Source: Parasponia andersonii (Eukaryota > Streptophyta > Magnoliopsida > Rosales > Cannabaceae). From it: a stretch of 64,000 nucleotides of DNA. Position 1 is the stretch's first letter, and each line of letters opens with the position of its first letter. The notes under the pieces were generated by a model. It was not told where the DNA came from. It was given only the letters and a program-made list of their open reading frames with translations, and searched no databases. Shown piece after piece: positions 37,900 to 49,555 of the stretch. A program made the position numbers and the translations under genes. The stretch lies in the NCBI GenBank assembly GCA_002914805.1, contig JXTB01000101.1, positions 756,640-820,639 of the forward strand, given 5' to 3'.

Positions 37900-38795
37900 G
37901 TAATTTGGTGTCCTAAGCAAAATTTTTAAATATGGGCTTTTTTTCAAAAAGAAAAAGATAATTTATTTAAAAAATAATTTTTCTTGCCTTTTTAGATGCA
38001 AAAAAATTAGTCAAATCTTTGTATTTAAGCTTATCTAATAAATCTTTTTCAATAGACAACATAGCTAATCCACTTAATCGTTCTTATGACATAATTGATC
38101 TTAAGTAAGATTTTATTAATTCTAGCTTTAAAAAATTACTTTCTACAGAAGTAATAATCACTGGAATTATTTACAATATTTTATAAGCAATACTTGTATT
38201 TGGAAAAAGAATCTACAATTTTAATGTAATCACAAATTTTAATAGGACTACTATTTTCCTTTTGTAAAAGTTCTCTTAATACTTTTAATTTTAAAAACAA
38301 ATCTAAACTATTAATGTCAGAAAGTCCATCACATTTTAGAATATCTTCAAGATTCATAGAATTTGTTTTCAAAATATTTTCATCCAATGACTTTAGTTTC
38401 TTAAAATTGAATAAAACCCAAAAATATTTTAATATACTTGAAACTGCTTAAATCTGATTCTATGTGAGAAAATAACTTGATCAACTATAAAAATAAAATA
38501 CTTAATTTGAAATAATTCTTAAGCAGATTCTATTTAAACACTATCAATATTTTCATCAAATTATTTTTTTCTACGAATAAAATATTTTTCACGAAATTTG
38601 AGTTCTATGTTTATATAATTTGTAATTTCTTTAGCTAAAATCATTGTAGACACAAATTTATTTTCCCTATAATTTTTAAAATAAAAAAACCTTTTAACTG
38701 ATTAATAGCAACATCAATATGCATGTCTCCACTTTGCAAGCTTTTGCTAATTGAATTAATAACGAACAAGATATCAAATCAAATAGTCATACTAG
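37900..38795 (-). pseudogene. hAT transposase, C-terminal half (continues the right-arm copy)
   Basis: Reading the minus strand from 38790, the recognisable pieces are FDILFVINSISKSLQSGDM, VAINQLKGF, FREKYFIRRKKQFDENID and, at 38387-38181, an open stretch with LEDILKCDGLSDINSLDLF and LKVLRELLQKE. The hAT dimerisation region then follows at about 38200-37960 (LELIKSYLRS, ERLSGLAMLSIEKDLLDK). These are in the order and orientation needed to complete the minus-strand transposase begun at 44930. The two halves are separated by the gypsy fragment 38796-43431. About 40 residues between the halves are missing. Confidence 0.8.
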
Positions 38796-38797
38796 TA

Positions 38798-40290
38798 AGT
38801 GAATTTTATTCACTTAATTGGTTTTGATATTTGCTAGGTTTCTTAGCCTTTTACGTTGTTTTCATGGTGTTTTTATTTATATTGTAGGTCTTATTTATTT
38901 TCAAAACTTTGAAGCTTTTTTAAGGATGTATTAATGGACCATTGGAGCCTTGAAAGCAAAGCCTAGAGTACTATGGTACTATAGAGTACTATGGTACTAT
39001 CTCTTAGCGTTATGGTGTTTGAAAGAGGGAGCCTAGAAGAAGAGGTTAAAAAGAAGAAATCACGAAAACTTGGGCAGATCTGAGGCACTGCGATGCCACT
39101 CTTATAGCATCGTGGTGTCACGTTAGAAACGGACTGGCACTGCGGTGTCACTGTCTTGCAATGTATATTCTTCGAACAAGAGTCGCAGTGCTTGTTTTGT
39201 CGAACCGCGGCACCCTCAGCCTGCTACATCAGCGTTTTTATGCCCTTTTCTTACCTCTTTTGATACCCTAGCCACCATAGGACTATATAGGATGAATTCT
39301 AAGAGAGATATGGGGACTTTTTGAGCTAAAAAAAGGGTGGTATAAAAGAGGAATCAAAAGAAGATCAAGAAGGAAGAAGGAGGAAGACAACTTTGGAGAT
39401 TTTTATCAAATCAATAGAGTTCTTTCTTCTTTTTTCTTTATGATGTCAATAATTTTTAGTTTATTTTTGTTTATTTCAACTATGAACTAATTTTTTTATA
39501 TAAAAGATTGATGTAAACTTTGCTTGCACTTATGTCTTGATTCCAATAATTTTCCTATGATATTTCTCATGATTTATTTGTGTTATTTTGTTATCGATAC
39601 TTTCAATCAATTCTCCTTTAATTGAATGAATGAGTTTCTTGAAATTGACACTTGAAAAAGGGATTTCTAGATTTTAGACCAAAGATAACACAATTTAGAC
39701 TCAACAGAGTTTGAGAAAACCTAGATAGTTTATGAAGCATATCTTAATAGAACCTTGAGCTTAATGAATCCTTTTATTCTTGATTTTGCATAAAGACATT
39801 GATATTGAGAATTAAGGATAGTATCTATTTAGCACTTGATAGACAGGGTAGGTACAATTTAGGTTCTAGCTTTCAAATCAATAGAAATTGAATAGAAATT
39901 AAGTGGAATTGAACGGCATAGAGAATAACTTGATGAAATCAACCTTCTAGGCTAGTTAACTTTGGTTTCTTCCATAACTAGTACCTTGTGGTCATTTAAT
40001 TTTCATTTATTTCTTTTAATATTTATTATTTTCTTTATTTTTGATTAATTGTTTACTTGCTATTTGCATTTGTTTGTTTTCAATATTATCTCTTTTAATT
40101 GAAATTGAGTTAGCTTAGATAAAATTAAGTCACAAACATCATAGTAATTAGTATAAGTAGAAATAATAATTCCTATGGTACGACAAACCACTTCCCACTT
40201 AATTCCTTGTTGCAATATCGTTCACTTGCAATTATTCACTTTATGTACACACTAAATCATACTACATTTTGCACAAAGCAATGCACGTCA
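38798..40290 (+). repeat. 5' LTR of the truncated gypsy element
   Basis: Non-coding and long, as in Athila/Tat LTRs. It ends ATGCACGTCA a few bases before the primer binding site. The left boundary is taken from where hAT similarity stops and a TG appears; there is no second LTR to define it. A small direct repeat of AGAGTACTATGGTACTAT lies at about 38965-39000. Confidence 0.5.
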
Positions 40291-40295
40291 AGTTT

Positions 40296-40316
40296 TTAGT
40301 GTTGTTGCCAAGATTG
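40296..40316 (+). other. Decayed tRNA-Asp-type primer binding site
   Basis: The sequence TAGTGTTGTTGCCAAGATTG aligns with the TGGCGCC...-type site complementary to tRNA-Asp that Athila-like elements use. Most differences are C-to-T or G-to-A. It sits at the expected place, just after the LTR. Confidence 0.55.
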
Positions 40317-40523
40317 TTCCATTTTCAATTTGTGCTAATATTGTGATCAAGTGACTTGATCTTAATTTAAGCATTTTTTTTTTAAATTTTACTAAGTTGT
40401 TTCACTTACTTGTTTTGAAGGTTTGTGAGAAGAACTTATAATTGAGAATTATTACCGCTTGATCTTGAGATTGAAGGAACTCTTCGAAGGTTGAGGAAAG
40501 AGAAAAGACAAGCTAATCTCATT

Positions 40524-41700
40524 ATGGCGGAGGGTGAGGCACAACAACAATAACAACGAGCTCTGCGTGATTATTTCAAGGCCGTTGTGAATGATAATTA
40601 CTTGGGATTTGGCGGCAAACTAGCAATGCTAATAATTTTGAATTGAAGCCGACTCTCATCAATATGGTGTAACAAAATCAATATACGGGTATGCCCCATG
40701 AAAACCCCAATGCTCACCTTGCTATATTTTTGGAGATATGTGACATAATCAAGGTGAATGGAGTGTCAGATGATACTATTCGACTACACTTATTCCTATT
40801 TCTCTTAGGGACAAGGCTAGGGGTTGGCTTCAGTCATTGTAAGCTAGAATTATTGGCACTTGAGAGGACTTAGCATCAAAGTTCCTTTCAAAATTCTTCC
40901 CACTATCGAAAACCTCTCAAATCCATGATGAAATAGCTCAATTTAGACAATTAGACTTTGAGCCGCTTTATGAAGTATGGGAGTGATTCAAAGATTTTAT
41001 TCGAAAATGCCCACAACATGGATACTAAGATTGGTTCTAAATCTAATTGTTTTATAATAGGTTGAACAGCTAAACAAGGACTATTGTGGATGCGGCAGCT
41101 GACGATACTCTTTTATCTAAAATCACAGAGGAAGCTTAACTATTATTGGAGAAAATGGCTTCCAACAATTACCAATGGCCTAATGAGTAGTCAATCTTGA
41201 AGATGGTGGCCAACATGAAATCCAGTACCTAACCTTACTACTCAAGTGTCAACTTTAACAAGCCAAATTTCTGCATTAACTACTAGAGAGGCATAATCAA
41301 GCAAGGAGCCAATGGAAGTGTCTAGTGCTTCCTTTGGGAATGATAGGGGTGATCTTGAATAAGTAAACTACTTGAATAACTAAAATTTCAACTATAGGGG
41401 CAATAATATGCCTAGTAATTTTCCCACTCATTATCATCCTGGCCTTCACAACCATGAGAATTTTTCTTATGGGAATACTAAAAATATCTTGCAACCACTA
41501 CCAGGATTCAATCTATCGGTGGCGGAGAAGAAATCTTCTTTGGAGGATCTTTTGAGCACTTTCACTCTGGAGACTAGGGGAAGGTTCGACAAGGATAAGG
41601 CTTGTCTTGACAATATCGAGACTCATTGCAGCAATATGAATGCCACTATGAAGTCTTTGGAGTGTAAATTGGTCAATTTGCTAATTTAATCAAGGGGCAA
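40524..41700 (+). pseudogene. gypsy gag remnant
   Basis: It starts ATGGCGGAGGGTGAGGC (MAEGEAQQ). After frameshifts it carries the retrotransposon-gag domain: MPHENPNAHLAIFLEICDII, NGVSDDTIRLHLF, RDKARGWLQSL, LASKFLSKFFPLSKT and FEPLYEVWE. Several TAG/TAA stops stand where W or Q is expected. No intact zinc knuckle was seen. Confidence 0.75.
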
Positions 41701-41739
41701 CCATTCGGCAAGTTCCCTAGCAATACAGAGACCAATCCC

Positions 41740-43431
41740 AAGGATCATTGTAAGGTAATCACTCTTAGAAGTAGGAAAGAAGTTGAAGTTCCAAGACTCA
41801 AGGAGAGTGTGGGTGACATGACTAAAGAAGATGTTGTTAAAGAGTCACCAAAGGTGAGTTCGAAGCTAAGTTCTATTTAATTTCTGGATAATCTGTCGAT
41901 CATGACCCCATCTTTGCCATATTTCCAAAAATTTCAAAAGAAGAAGTTGGATGCCCAATTTGCAAAGTTCCTTGAGATTTTCAAGAAGTTACACATCAAC
42001 ATCCCTTTCACCGATGCTTTAGAGCAAATGTCAAACTATGTGAAATTCATAAAGGATGTGATGTCGAAGAAGTGTAGATTGGAGGATTATGAAATGGTCG
42101 AGCTTAAGAGGAGTGCAGTGCTATTCTCTAAAGAAATTTGCCCCAAAAATTGAAAGATCTAAGGAATTTTACTATTCCTTGCACCATTGGGACTTCTACT
42201 TGTGAAAAGGCCTTATGTGACCTTAGTACTAATATTAATCTGATGTCATTATCTGTTTTCAAGAAGTTAAATCTTAGTGAGGTGAAGCCTACTACTATTT
42301 CTCTATAAATGGCAGACCATTCTCTTACTTTCCTAAAGGGCATCATTGAAGATGTTTTAGTGAAGGTCAACAAGTTTATCTTCCCAGTTGATTTTGTAAT
42401 GCTTGATATGGAATAGGACTGGGAGATTCCCATTATTCTTGGTCTCCCATTCTTAGCTACGGGGAGAGCACTTATTAATGTTCATAGTGGGAAATTAATA
42501 ATTTGGATGAATGACGAAGAGGTATAATTCAATTTTTATCGAACTTTAAAATTTCCAGATAAGGCACATTCGTGTAATCGAGTTGATGTGGCTGGCACTT
42601 ATGTGAAAAATATTATTCAAAATGTGTTTTCTTGCGACCTATTGGAGCATTGTCTTGTTAATTCTCATTTTCAAAAAAAATACATTTTTAGCTACGGAAT
42701 TTAGTAATTCTTGCTACATTATTAATGAAGATCTTATTGATTGTATGCTTGATCTTGATTTTTTGCCTATGAGGTAAATCCTAACGGCATGATGATGTGT
42801 GTAAGCCTGTTTTTACTATAGAAGAATATAAGGTGGGTGGTGAAATTTCTAGTCCAGTTAAAATTAGGCTAGTGTTGAAACCATTTCCCAATCACTTTCA
42901 TTATGCGTTCTTAGGAGAAGGTTCCAAGTCACTGGTCATTATTTCTTCATCCTTGAGTCGAGAAGAGGAGGAAAAACTCCTTAATGTTTTGAGAGCACAT
43001 AAAAATATATTCGGGTGGTTAATTTCTGATATTAAAGGTATTGGCCTTACTAATTGCATGCACAAGATCTTAATGGAGGAGACTTATACACCATCTATAG
43101 AGCATCAAAAGAGATTGAATCCGGCTATGAAGGAAGTTTTGAGGGCTGAGATATTAAAGCTTCTTAACGCATGAATTATTTATGCTATCTCTGATAGCTC
43201 TTGGTGAGCCCGGTCTAAGTGTTACTAAAGAATGGAGGAAAAATATTGATAAAGAATGAGAAAAAGGAGCTCATCCCCTCTAGAATAGTGTAGGGTTAAC
43301 GTGTGTATATTGACTACAGCAAGTTAAATAAAACCACCCAGAAAGATCATTTCCCACTTCCATTTATCGATGAAATGCTTGATCGTCTAGCAGAATACTC
43401 ATATTATTGCTTTTTGGATGGGTATCGTATT
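41740..43431 (+). pseudogene. gypsy protease and partial reverse transcriptase
   Basis: Recognisable parts in order: HCKVITLRSRKEVE (41750), KLDAQFAKFLEIFKKLHINI (41945), then the aspartic protease, with KALCDLGAS-type sequence changed to DLST at about 42220 and IIEDVLVKVNKFIFPVDFV. It continues with [17 protein letters not shown] (42430) and the reverse transcriptase N-terminus IEHQKRLNPAMKEVLRAEIL (43095). The frame runs through a broken VCIDYRKLNK region to YCFLDG at about 43420, where the element ends. The protease has lost its DxGA active site by two G-to-A changes. Confidence 0.8.
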
Positions 43432-44930
43432 ATAATCAAATTGCTATTTCCTTAACACTCTCAACATGAATTTCTCTAACAAGTTTGTGACAATATTTTA
43501 ACAGTAAAATTTGATATATGATTTTTCAACATTTTTCATCATTTTGTTGAAGAAGAGAATGATGAATATATGTGTTGCAAAACTCCAAAAAATGATACAT
43601 CTTTAACACGAGAGGTGGCAACATCATAAAGTACTAAATTCAGATTATGCCAACCATAAGTTGTATATCATGCTCTAGGATTTATCTCTAGTAATTATTT
43701 TTGTACACCTTTATATTTTTCTTTCATATTAGAACTGTTATCATACCCTTGTTCTCTTACATCATTGATGTCAAGTTTCAGATTTTTAAGTTCACTAAAG
43801 AGGCCTTTTCTAGAAGTGTCATCTAGTTTTAAAAATCTCAAAAAAAAAAATATTCTACTATACTTATTGGAGTTGCTGACAAATTTACGCACCTCAATAC
43901 AATAGACATTTGCTCTTGATAACTTGAATGTGGAGTACAATCAAGTATAATGGAAAATATTGTGTCTCTTTGATTTTTTTCAAAATCGCATTCTTGACTT
44001 CAAGTGCTAACATTTGAATTAACTCATTTTGAATATTATATCCCAAGTAATGTTTTTGAATCTCAATATTTTAAATACACCGTACATGTTCTTGCATTAT
44101 TGGAACAAATTCAACAATCATCTTAATTAGACTCAAAAAATTTTCATTATTCTCTTGATAAATCTTCCCGTTATTTCTATGAAATGCCAAATTGTCCTTA
44201 GCTAGATTTTACTAAAATATTTCTCCAATGCTCCTTCTCTTCATTAATTTTTTCTTGGACATCTCTATCAATAGTTCTATTCTTTATCAATCTCAACTCT
44301 AAATCAGCATAAACATTCATGTTAATTATGTGTTTATTACTTGTTTCATGACTTTTAAATTTGACTCTAAGATTTCTCCAATCATTAGTTCCTTCATTGC
44401 CTAATAAATGGTTCATGATAGACTTGGTACTAAATAATTTGCAACAAAAGTAATGTACTCTATCAAAATCCTTTGACTATATCAACCATCTTCTATCATG
44501 TCTTTCTCCATTTGATAGTCTCTTCGTATAATACAAAGTGGAAAATGCTTAGAAAGTTCATCTTTTAGAAAATCTTTGTTACTTTCTCTAAATGGACCTT
44601 TTTTCACCAATAAATCTCTCAACTTATTGTCAATATTTTCCCATCTTACTGGAACATAAATATTATTCATAGAAATATCACCCAAATTAGCATTAACATC
44701 TTTAGTGTGTAATGGCTAATTCCACCTTTTTCTTTATTTTCTTGACCTTCTTCATCATCATTTATACCATCATATATTTTATTATTCTTATCCTCTATAA
44801 TATGTTCTACTATTAACTCATTTAAATTTGATTGTTCAATTGTTTCTATACTTAAGTTGTTTATATCCTTTTTACTACTTGTGAAAAAAATTTCAAGAGC
44901 TCCTTTTTGGGATTGAATCAAACTTTTTAT
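43432..44930 (-). pseudogene. hAT transposase (DUF4371 type), 5' half, right-arm copy
   Basis: Read on the minus strand: the N-terminal acidic region (44921-44667), the TTF zinc-finger region (WENIDNKLRDLLVKKGPFRE, then CKLF), the block 44416-44198 (WRNLRVKFKSHETSNKH), the DUF4371 start (LAFHRNNGKIYQ), then 43940-43695 (FLRFLKLDDTSRKGLFSELK, REQGYDNSSNMK). Its inner end, unlike the left-arm copy, continues further (WHNLNLVLYDVATSRVKDVS, SFFGVLQHIYS) to about 43440. The gypsy fragment interrupts it there, and it resumes at 38795. Stops and frameshifts are common. Confidence 0.82.
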
Positions 44931-46037
44931 TATTCTTTTTTTTTCCTTGATTTTATCATACTCAGATGCATATTTTCTATTAGATGTGATTCTTAAATCT
45001 TAACTTAGGTATTCATAAAAACAAAATTGATACAATTAAAAAAATAGAATAGCAATGCAAAACTCAAACAAAGAAAAAAAAAAGAAATATATAAAAAAAA
45101 TAAGTAAGAAAGATATAACCCTATTATTTTATAGCCAAGAAAGCCTCTTCAAATTAAAGTCTTCCAATCTCTACTCTAATACTTTTCTCTACTCTTCTCA
45201 TATGCTAATTGATAATGCTAACAATAAGATATAAAGAATGGGTGTAAAATGGCTAGAATGAAGAAAATATTCAACACTTATTGAACCTGTACGAACTAGA
45301 CTTTTCGTTCAAAACTAAAGTAGCAATTGAATGGCTAGAGATTTATATAATTGTATTGTCCATTAAAAAAACAAAGAAATGTATATATGGGAAACATATC
45401 CGTTAAAAATCAAATGTGATTGAGAAATTTTTATTTTATTTTATTTGAAAGGTGATGGGCCTTTGTTTTTTTATTTGAAAGGTATGAGGCTTTTCTTTAA
45501 TGAGTGACCATAGGATAAAAATTGAAATTTGATAGAAAAAATTAAGAAATATATATAAATTATAGTTAAAGTATTCTATATTTTAGAGCTTTTCATATAA
45601 TAGAGCCCTAAGCATTTGCTTTTTTGGTTTAGTGGTTAGGAAGGTATTGCTAGTACCGTAATATTTCAATGTATAACATTTTGTTTTGTTTTATTTTATC
45701 ATTTTTTTTTACATAAATATAATTATGATATTGGTATATCTAATCAATTGAAGTTATATATGTCAAGGAAGAATATTAAATATTAATATACAAGAAAACA
45801 AGAATAAAAAAAGTATAGAATTTATATTTTTCATCTCTCTAGCATTTACCTATCTAAATTACACTCGTGATGAGAAGATTATATCTCACGTAGAACTTTT
45901 AATTTTTTTATTTAATAATATTATCTCATGAATTCTAAATTTAAAACTTGTAATATCCAAATCCATAAGAATTTTTACTATCAAAATCCACTACACTACT
46001 TATTAGAAGAGCTAACTCTAGTGGCAAAATATGATTC

Positions 46038-47164
46038 AGAATAGAGACGTCAAAAGGTTGTATCGTATCGGCACGATCTATGATTTATAGGCCTATTGGT
46101 GCTTCGTGTCGTATTTAATATGACCCAACAAATTATCGTATCGTGTTCATATTGGCCCAAGTTTCAAAACTCTAAGCCCGACATGACCCATAAGCATAAG
46201 CACATCTCGTATCGTGCTCATGCTCGTGTCATGCTTATATTTGTGCTTGTGCCAGACCCATATCATGTCGAGTATAATGAACCTAATATACTAGCATATC
46301 TTTGCGCCTAACTTCGGTCTACCTAGGTAAATATTATTTAATTAAAATTTTATATTTTGATTTAAAATAATAACAAAAATATGTAATATATCCATAATTA
46401 TTTGGAAAAAATATTCAATTAAAAATCACTAATGTAAACCTGTTTTTGAAATAAAGAACAAAAAAAGTGAGTTTATTTATAAGCAAAAATAAAAAAGACA
46501 TAAAAAAGTTTTAAATATAAATAATATAGCTAAGTTCTTGGGTGGAAATATTATTTTTTATATCAAAATAATTTGGATACATGCTAATTAGGTTAATACG
46601 TACATAAACTATTATTATTTGCACATTCTCAAAACTTTGTTTAGTAAGGAGTGGTTTTTTTTTTTGTTCAAATTATGTGAATTAGCCTATGTTCTATAAG
46701 AGAACAAATCTTTAAAATTTTTAATATCGATTTAGCCATATTAGTGTGAGATTCAGAATCAATTTTTATTTAGCACTTGGTCTTTTCTACTAGTAATTAT
46801 TAGTATTAAACTTTTTTTAATATGTAAAATTGGTCATTTAAGTAGATAAAAAAGAATTTGTCATTTAAGTCTTTAAGATTATTAAAGTAAAAATAAATAC
46901 TTTTTAAACTACTTTGAGTCGTGTTTTTCAAGCTTTTTGGGACATGCTATGATTGTGTCGTACTCATGTCGTGCTTATATCTAAGGTCGTGTTATGTCGT
47001 GTCACCCTATAGTACCCAAAAATTAGAGTCTAGCACAATCCAACACCTTATGTCATACTTAGTATAGCCCAAAGCCACTTTATGTTGTACCGTACTCGGT
47101 ACGGATTTTTTCATGCTGTGTGCCAAATAGGCAGCCAAACCCGTTCATTTGACATCTCTAGTCT
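46038..47164. mobile_element. Non-autonomous hAT-like element (right-arm copy)
   Basis: This is the counterpart of 33346-34447, inverted with the arm. The ends read AGAATAGAGACGTCAAA and, from the other side, AGACTAGAGATGTCAAA. CACGACACGA-type motif clusters lie inside both ends. Confidence 0.55.
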
Positions 47165-47669
47165 AAAGAGTAAAAATGTATTTTCAATAGAGCTCTAGTT
47201 ATAACCCTTATTGAGTTATATATGCTTCTTATCCAAATGTTTATAAAATGTAATGATTTCATTGAATTATTAATTTAATATTATAGGTAATCTCTAATTT
47301 GATTTTTTTTTTGAATTTAATTATTATGTAGCATATTTAATTATATGATGAAACTTATTTGTAATTAAAAAAAAAAGAAGTACTAAGAAATAATGAATTC
47401 ATTTCACTAATTTGCTCTTCAAAGAATTTTAAAAAATAAATAAAGGGAAGGAAAAAAGAAAAAAAAAACACGACAATGACATAGAAGTTTTGCTTTGACC
47501 ACTAAAACCATGATTCTTAGGAGAATATTGATTTGAGAAATATCAATAAATTTCATGATATTTGTCCCAAAAATTTAGTAAATACGTGCATATTGACTAG
47601 AAACAAACTTATTAGCTAGGTATATAGATATATGGCACCAATTCAATAAGTTTTTTCTTCAGCTATAAT

Positions 47670-48018
47670 AGGTATTGTTTTACCCAATTATAATTCATCA
47701 TGTAAATCCTTTCATAATGAAAGACAGAGAGAAAAAAATATTAAAGAATATATATTTATTTTTATTATCTTTTTTGCGATTACTCAAATCATCATGATAA
47801 CCGTTAGATAATGAACTTATATATAAAAAAAAATACCTATAGATAATTTATCTAACGACTATAATAATTTGATTAGTCGAAAAAACGTGCATGAAAAGAC
47901 ATACATATTATTTAAGGCTTTTTTTCTCTATTTTTTTTATCTTGAAAAGATGTATATAATGAATTTTAATAAGATAAAAAAAAACCTATAAACAAGTCAA
48001 AAAGAAAAAAAAATACCT
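47670..48018. mobile_element. Fold-back MITE (right-arm copy)
   Basis: Counterpart of 32577-32840, about 85 bp longer. Ends AGGTATT...AATACCT. Confidence 0.5.
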
Positions 48019-48069
48019 ACTCGACTAGTATCCATATATATATATATATATATATTAATCTCCCTCCAT

Positions 48070-49550
48070 TCTCTTGAAGAGGAGCCTCTGTGGGGTGACA
48101 AGGATCGAATGGACAACATTTTGGCCAACCACATTTGCCAAGAGCTTGACAATCAAAGCAAGTTGTTGTTGTGTTGGACCTTTTCTCCAAGCTCATTCAC
48201 CCTATCTCAGCGTAGTCGAGGTAGATAAGGGGCATCCAATTATTCTTTGTCTTTTGAGGAGGAGCAATATTAGCTCGGTCTCACAAGTTGCATTATTGAT
48301 TGTCTCTTTCACGGGTGTTGGTTTGAGTTTGGTCAACTATTCAGGAACCAGATGCTCTACTCAGCATTGTGAATGTTCAAATAAAGTGTTTGAGTTGTTA
48401 AAGGTTACTAGGTAGGGCTATGTACTGGCTTTCCAACCTTCCAGTGCCAAATATTAGTGTAGACTTTGGATCTGTGAACTAACGTACGCCATATGCTTTT
48501 AAGTGATTCTTTCTCAAAGGAAGTCAAAACTTAGATTTGATGTAGATGTGGTCTGTACAACCTTGTAAAAGGTTATAGATTGAACTTTTCACTAGCTAAT
48601 GTGAGTGGTACTGGTGTGGTACCTGCCAAATATCCTCTATAAACAGTAGTCAGTGATGTATTCAATAAAGTATTCGAAGGAATAGTAAATGAATAATAAT
48701 GGAATTGTGGGAGGAGAAAAATGAAAGAAGACAAATAGAGTTTTGAGGATTTGTGGTAACTTACCTCTTTCAGGAGATTATAGTACTATTTACAATGGTT
48801 TGTGGTCCTCTAAAAACTAAGACTGATGTTTATGTAAGATAAAAGGGAATCCCACCTATCCATTTGTATGGACATGAGTGTTGATTGGGCCAAGTATCAA
48901 TCTCTCTATGACTCACACAATCCTTATTTTGCTCCTTGGTCAGGACTACATCACTACTTAGTAGTCGACTATTTCTTAGTCTCTTATTGGTCTTTTATCT
49001 AGAGTGTCTATCTGATCGGCATGTAGTACTTGACCGGGTTGATTTTCCTATTCGAGTACTTGGCTCCCTCAGTATTACAACCTGGTGCCTTTCCTTTCTG
49101 GTATTACTCGGCTCTTCCTTATCGTCTATAGGAAGAAGTCAATTCCTGGTGCTTCATTCTCGTGGGCCTATTCAGCCTATGGTGTTAGGTATCATTTTGG
49201 ATGCTTTTAGTACAACGCGTCATTCTTGATCTGATATACGTATTGTTTTCCGATTGGTTTAGGAGAAATTACCCCAACAGGTACTGATAGTATCTATGAC
49301 TGCTACTAGAGAGGATTATTAGCAGGTTTTTTGGTTAGCTTTTAGGTTTCTTATATGAATTTGTACAAGTTTTTAAATGAAATACCTTAATTCTTTTGAT
49401 TTTATCCTTTTCCTTTTGCTATAATGTCTTTTTATGGTCTGTGAATGGATTTATGTGCATATTGGAGATTATTAATATTTAGACTTCTTTGATCATATTG
49501 TTTATGATAAATCAAATTGGATGTTTTTCTCAAACTGGGTTGTTATAGTT
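48070..49550 (-). mobile_element. Gypsy-type LTR plus leader (right-arm copy)
   Basis: Inverted copy of 31038-32510. On the minus strand the LTR runs from 49550 (CTATAACAACCCAGTTTGAG) to about 48460, followed by the candidate primer binding site and 390 bp of leader. Plus-strand ORFs over this block (48074-48415 and 48936-49229) have matching partners on the minus strand of the left arm, but they are not coding: they translate LTR sequence. Confidence 0.6.
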
Positions 49551-49555
49551 TTTAG

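Larger units (their letters stand above)
38796..43431 (+). mobile_element. 3'-truncated Athila/Tat-like gypsy element inserted in the hAT transposase
   Basis: From left to right: a 5' LTR-like region (to about 40290), a mutated primer binding site, gag, aspartic protease, and the N-terminal part of reverse transcriptase. The reverse transcriptase breaks off at YCFLDG. RNase H, integrase and the 3' LTR are missing. Both sides join directly to hAT transposase sequence. All reading frames are broken. Confidence 0.8.
43655..49550 (-). repeat. Right arm of the giant inverted repeat, about 5.9 kb
   Basis: This is the inverted partner of 31038-36950. It has no 53-bp duplication. Its outer end is followed directly by another, partial copy of the same LTR/leader (49556-50868). 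Its inner end continues into more transposase sequence. It is therefore likely the older copy from which the left arm was made. Confidence 0.9.

Noticed and set aside
31038..49550. Inverted repeat as an assembly artefact
   Set aside because: The arms differ throughout, and one carries a private 53-bp duplication, so they are not the same molecule read twice. Long-read confirmation would still be useful.
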